DNA of 64,000 nt from Brevundimonas huaxiensis (GTDB taxonomy: Bacteria > Pseudomonadota > Alphaproteobacteria > Caulobacterales > Caulobacteraceae): assembly GCF_014218725.1 (NCBI RefSeq), contig NZ_JABBJE010000004.1, forward strand, positions 248,001-312,000. Direction: 5' to 3'. Positions within the stretch are counted from its first letter, which is position 1. Every line of letters begins with the position of its first letter. Below are positions 63,022-64,000 of this stretch, piece by piece. The notes under the pieces are model-generated. The model saw only the letters and a list, made by a program, of their open reading frames with translations. It searched no databases and was not told the origin of the DNA. The translations under genes were made by a program, and so were the position numbers.

Positions 63022-63807
63022 TCAGGCGGCCGCGCGTTTCAGCGTCACCAGGGCCTGGTCGATCAGGCGCGCGTCGCCGACGGCGAGGATCTGGCCCTTG
63101 TCGTCCGGCGCTGCGCCGCGCCAGTTCACGACCTTGCCGCCCGCCGCCTCGATGACGGGCACGAGGGCGGACCAGTCCCAGGGCTTCAGGCTGGTCTCGG
63201 CGACCAGATCCATCTTGCCTGCCGCCACCATGGCGTAGGCGTAGGCGTCGCAGCCCAGGCGCGCCAAGCGGGCGGTCGCACGGACCTGGGTCCAGGCGCC
63301 CAGTTCGGCCCCGTTGAAGATGTCGGGGTCCGTGGTTGAGATGACGGCGTCGGTCAGCTTTTCGCAGGATCGCACGGCCAGCGGCGTCTCGACATCGCCG
63401 CGCAACAGGCGCGCGCCGGACGGGCCGCCAATGAAGATTTCATCCAGATAAGGCTGGGCGATCACGCCGACCGTGGGCTTTCCGTTGGTGCGCAGGGCGA
63501 TCAGCGTGGTCCACAGCGGCAGGCCCGAAATGAAGGCGCGCGTGCCGTCGATGGGGTCCAGCACCCAGACGTGCTCGGCGTCCGGACGATCCTCGCCATA
63601 CTCTTCGCCGATGACGCCGTGGTCGGGATAGCGGGCGGCGATCAGGCGGCGGATGGCGGCCTCGGCCTGTTTGTCGGCCTCTGTGACGGGATCGAAGCCG
63701 GCCGCGCCGCCCTTGTCGTCATGCCCGATGTCCGAGCGGAAGAAGGGCAGGGTCACGCGCGCAGCTTCGCGCGCCAGTTCGATGGCGAAGGCTTCGTATT
63801 CGGTCAT
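63022..63807 (-). CDS. hisN: Histidinol-phosphatase (IMPase type)
   Basis: A 261-residue inositol-monophosphatase-fold enzyme that dephosphorylates histidinol phosphate in histidine synthesis. Metal-binding motifs are GEEYG (Glu68-69) and DPIDGTRAF (Asp84, Asp87), plus the C-terminal KPWDWSALVPVIEAAGG. Close family members are often annotated as HisN in alphaproteobacteria; an inositol phosphatase role cannot be excluded. ATG after AAGGGAT. Confidence 0.9.
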   Translation of the reverse strand: MTEYEAFAIELAREAARVTLPFFRSDIGHDDKGGAAGFDPVTEADKQAEAAIRRLIAARYPDHGVIGEEYGEDRPDAEHVWVLDPIDGTRAFISGLPLWTTLIALRTNGKPTVGVIAQPYLDEIFIGGPSGARLLRGDVETPLAVRSCEKLTDAVISTTDPDIFNGAELGAWTQVRATARLARLGCDAYAYAMVAAGKMDLVAETSLKPWDWSALVPVIEAAGGKVVNWRGAAPDDKGQILAVGDARLIDQALVTLKRAAA

Positions 63808-63860
63808 GGGGATCCCTTACCGCGCTTTCGCCGGTATGGGCGCCCCTTGAGACGAGCCGA

Positions 63861-64000
63861 TCAGGCGGCGGCCGCGTCACCCGCGTGCAGGGACTTGGCC
63901 AGATCCAGCAAACGCCGGCGGGGCCGTTCGTCCAGCAGATAATAGGCCTGGATCAGATCCAGCGTTTCCTTGCGCGAAAAGACTTCGCCGCCCTTGGGCG
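63861..64000 (-). CDS. C-terminal fragment of a probable XRE-family regulator (runs off the window)
   Basis: Only the last 45 codons are inside the window, on the minus strand, ending at TGA. The fragment reads RKETLDLIQAYYLLDERPRR then a short tail. That segment resembles the C terminus of small alphaproteobacterial helix-turn-helix (XRE) regulators. The DNA-binding part is outside the window, so the call is tentative. Confidence 0.5.
   Translation of the reverse strand, partial: PKGGEVFSRKETLDLIQAYYLLDERPRRRLLDLAKSLHAGDAAAA

Overview
The window is a high-GC chromosomal segment of a free-living alphaproteobacterium, almost certainly family Caulobacteraceae and most like Brevundimonas. This rests on gene content and protein character: a stand-alone F1 cluster atpHAGDC, a perfect GAAC-N7-GAAC LexA site upstream of recA, many exported lipoproteins, and GTG/TTG starts with 1-4 nt overlaps. 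The taxonomy is recognition from memory, not a search. No phage, transposase, integrase, CRISPR array, defence locus or biosynthetic cluster is visible. Most of the window is core chromosome.

Layout. 0-8 kb: acnA, an NAD-type aldehyde dehydrogenase, and a divergent oxyR/katG peroxide-stress pair. 8-15 kb: glutaminyl cyclotransferase and terC, then the F1-ATPase operon. 15-28 kb: an orphan lipoprotein, a beta-lactamase-fold hydrolase, an MFS exporter, rarD, asd, zapE, mdh, a SIMPL protein, a HIT protein and a redox/hydrolase group. 28-34 kb: a tightly coupled set of exported proteins, an M28 peptidase, and an MHYT-PAS-HWE sensor kinase. 34-41 kb: recA, the fatty-acid beta-oxidation pair fadA-fadB, and a PQQ-type sugar dehydrogenase.

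41-45 kb: a CAU-anticodon tRNA followed by several small exported or membrane proteins of unknown function, the only clearly accessory-looking stretch. 45-50 kb: a TlpA thioredoxin divergent from argH-lptM-lysA, then a membrane protein behind a Zur-like palindrome and a His-rich zinc-type CDF exporter behind its own long palindrome. 50-58 kb: murI, an M3 peptidase, corA, ppc, a divergent polysaccharide deacetylase and rppH. 58-64 kb: hsp20 with a heat-shock promoter and ROSE-like leader, two tandem exported methyltransferase-like proteins coupled to a hydrolase, an orphan CxxC protein, hisN and the end of a probable XRE regulator.

Metabolically, acnA, mdh, ppc and ATP synthase serve central carbon and energy metabolism; asd, argH, lysA, murI and hisN serve amino-acid and cell-wall synthesis. 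The most interesting signals are regulatory or architectural: a single-cysteine OxyR facing an OxyR-type palindrome, tandem SOS boxes, a ROSE-like thermometer, two metal-type palindromes, two REP-like palindromic elements, a PAP2-family lipoprotein lacking its PSGH histidine, and exported methyltransferase-like proteins. None of these amounts to a demonstrated new system. Start codons were chosen by ribosome-binding site, signal-peptide integrity and gene overlap, and trimmed starts are explained in the entries.
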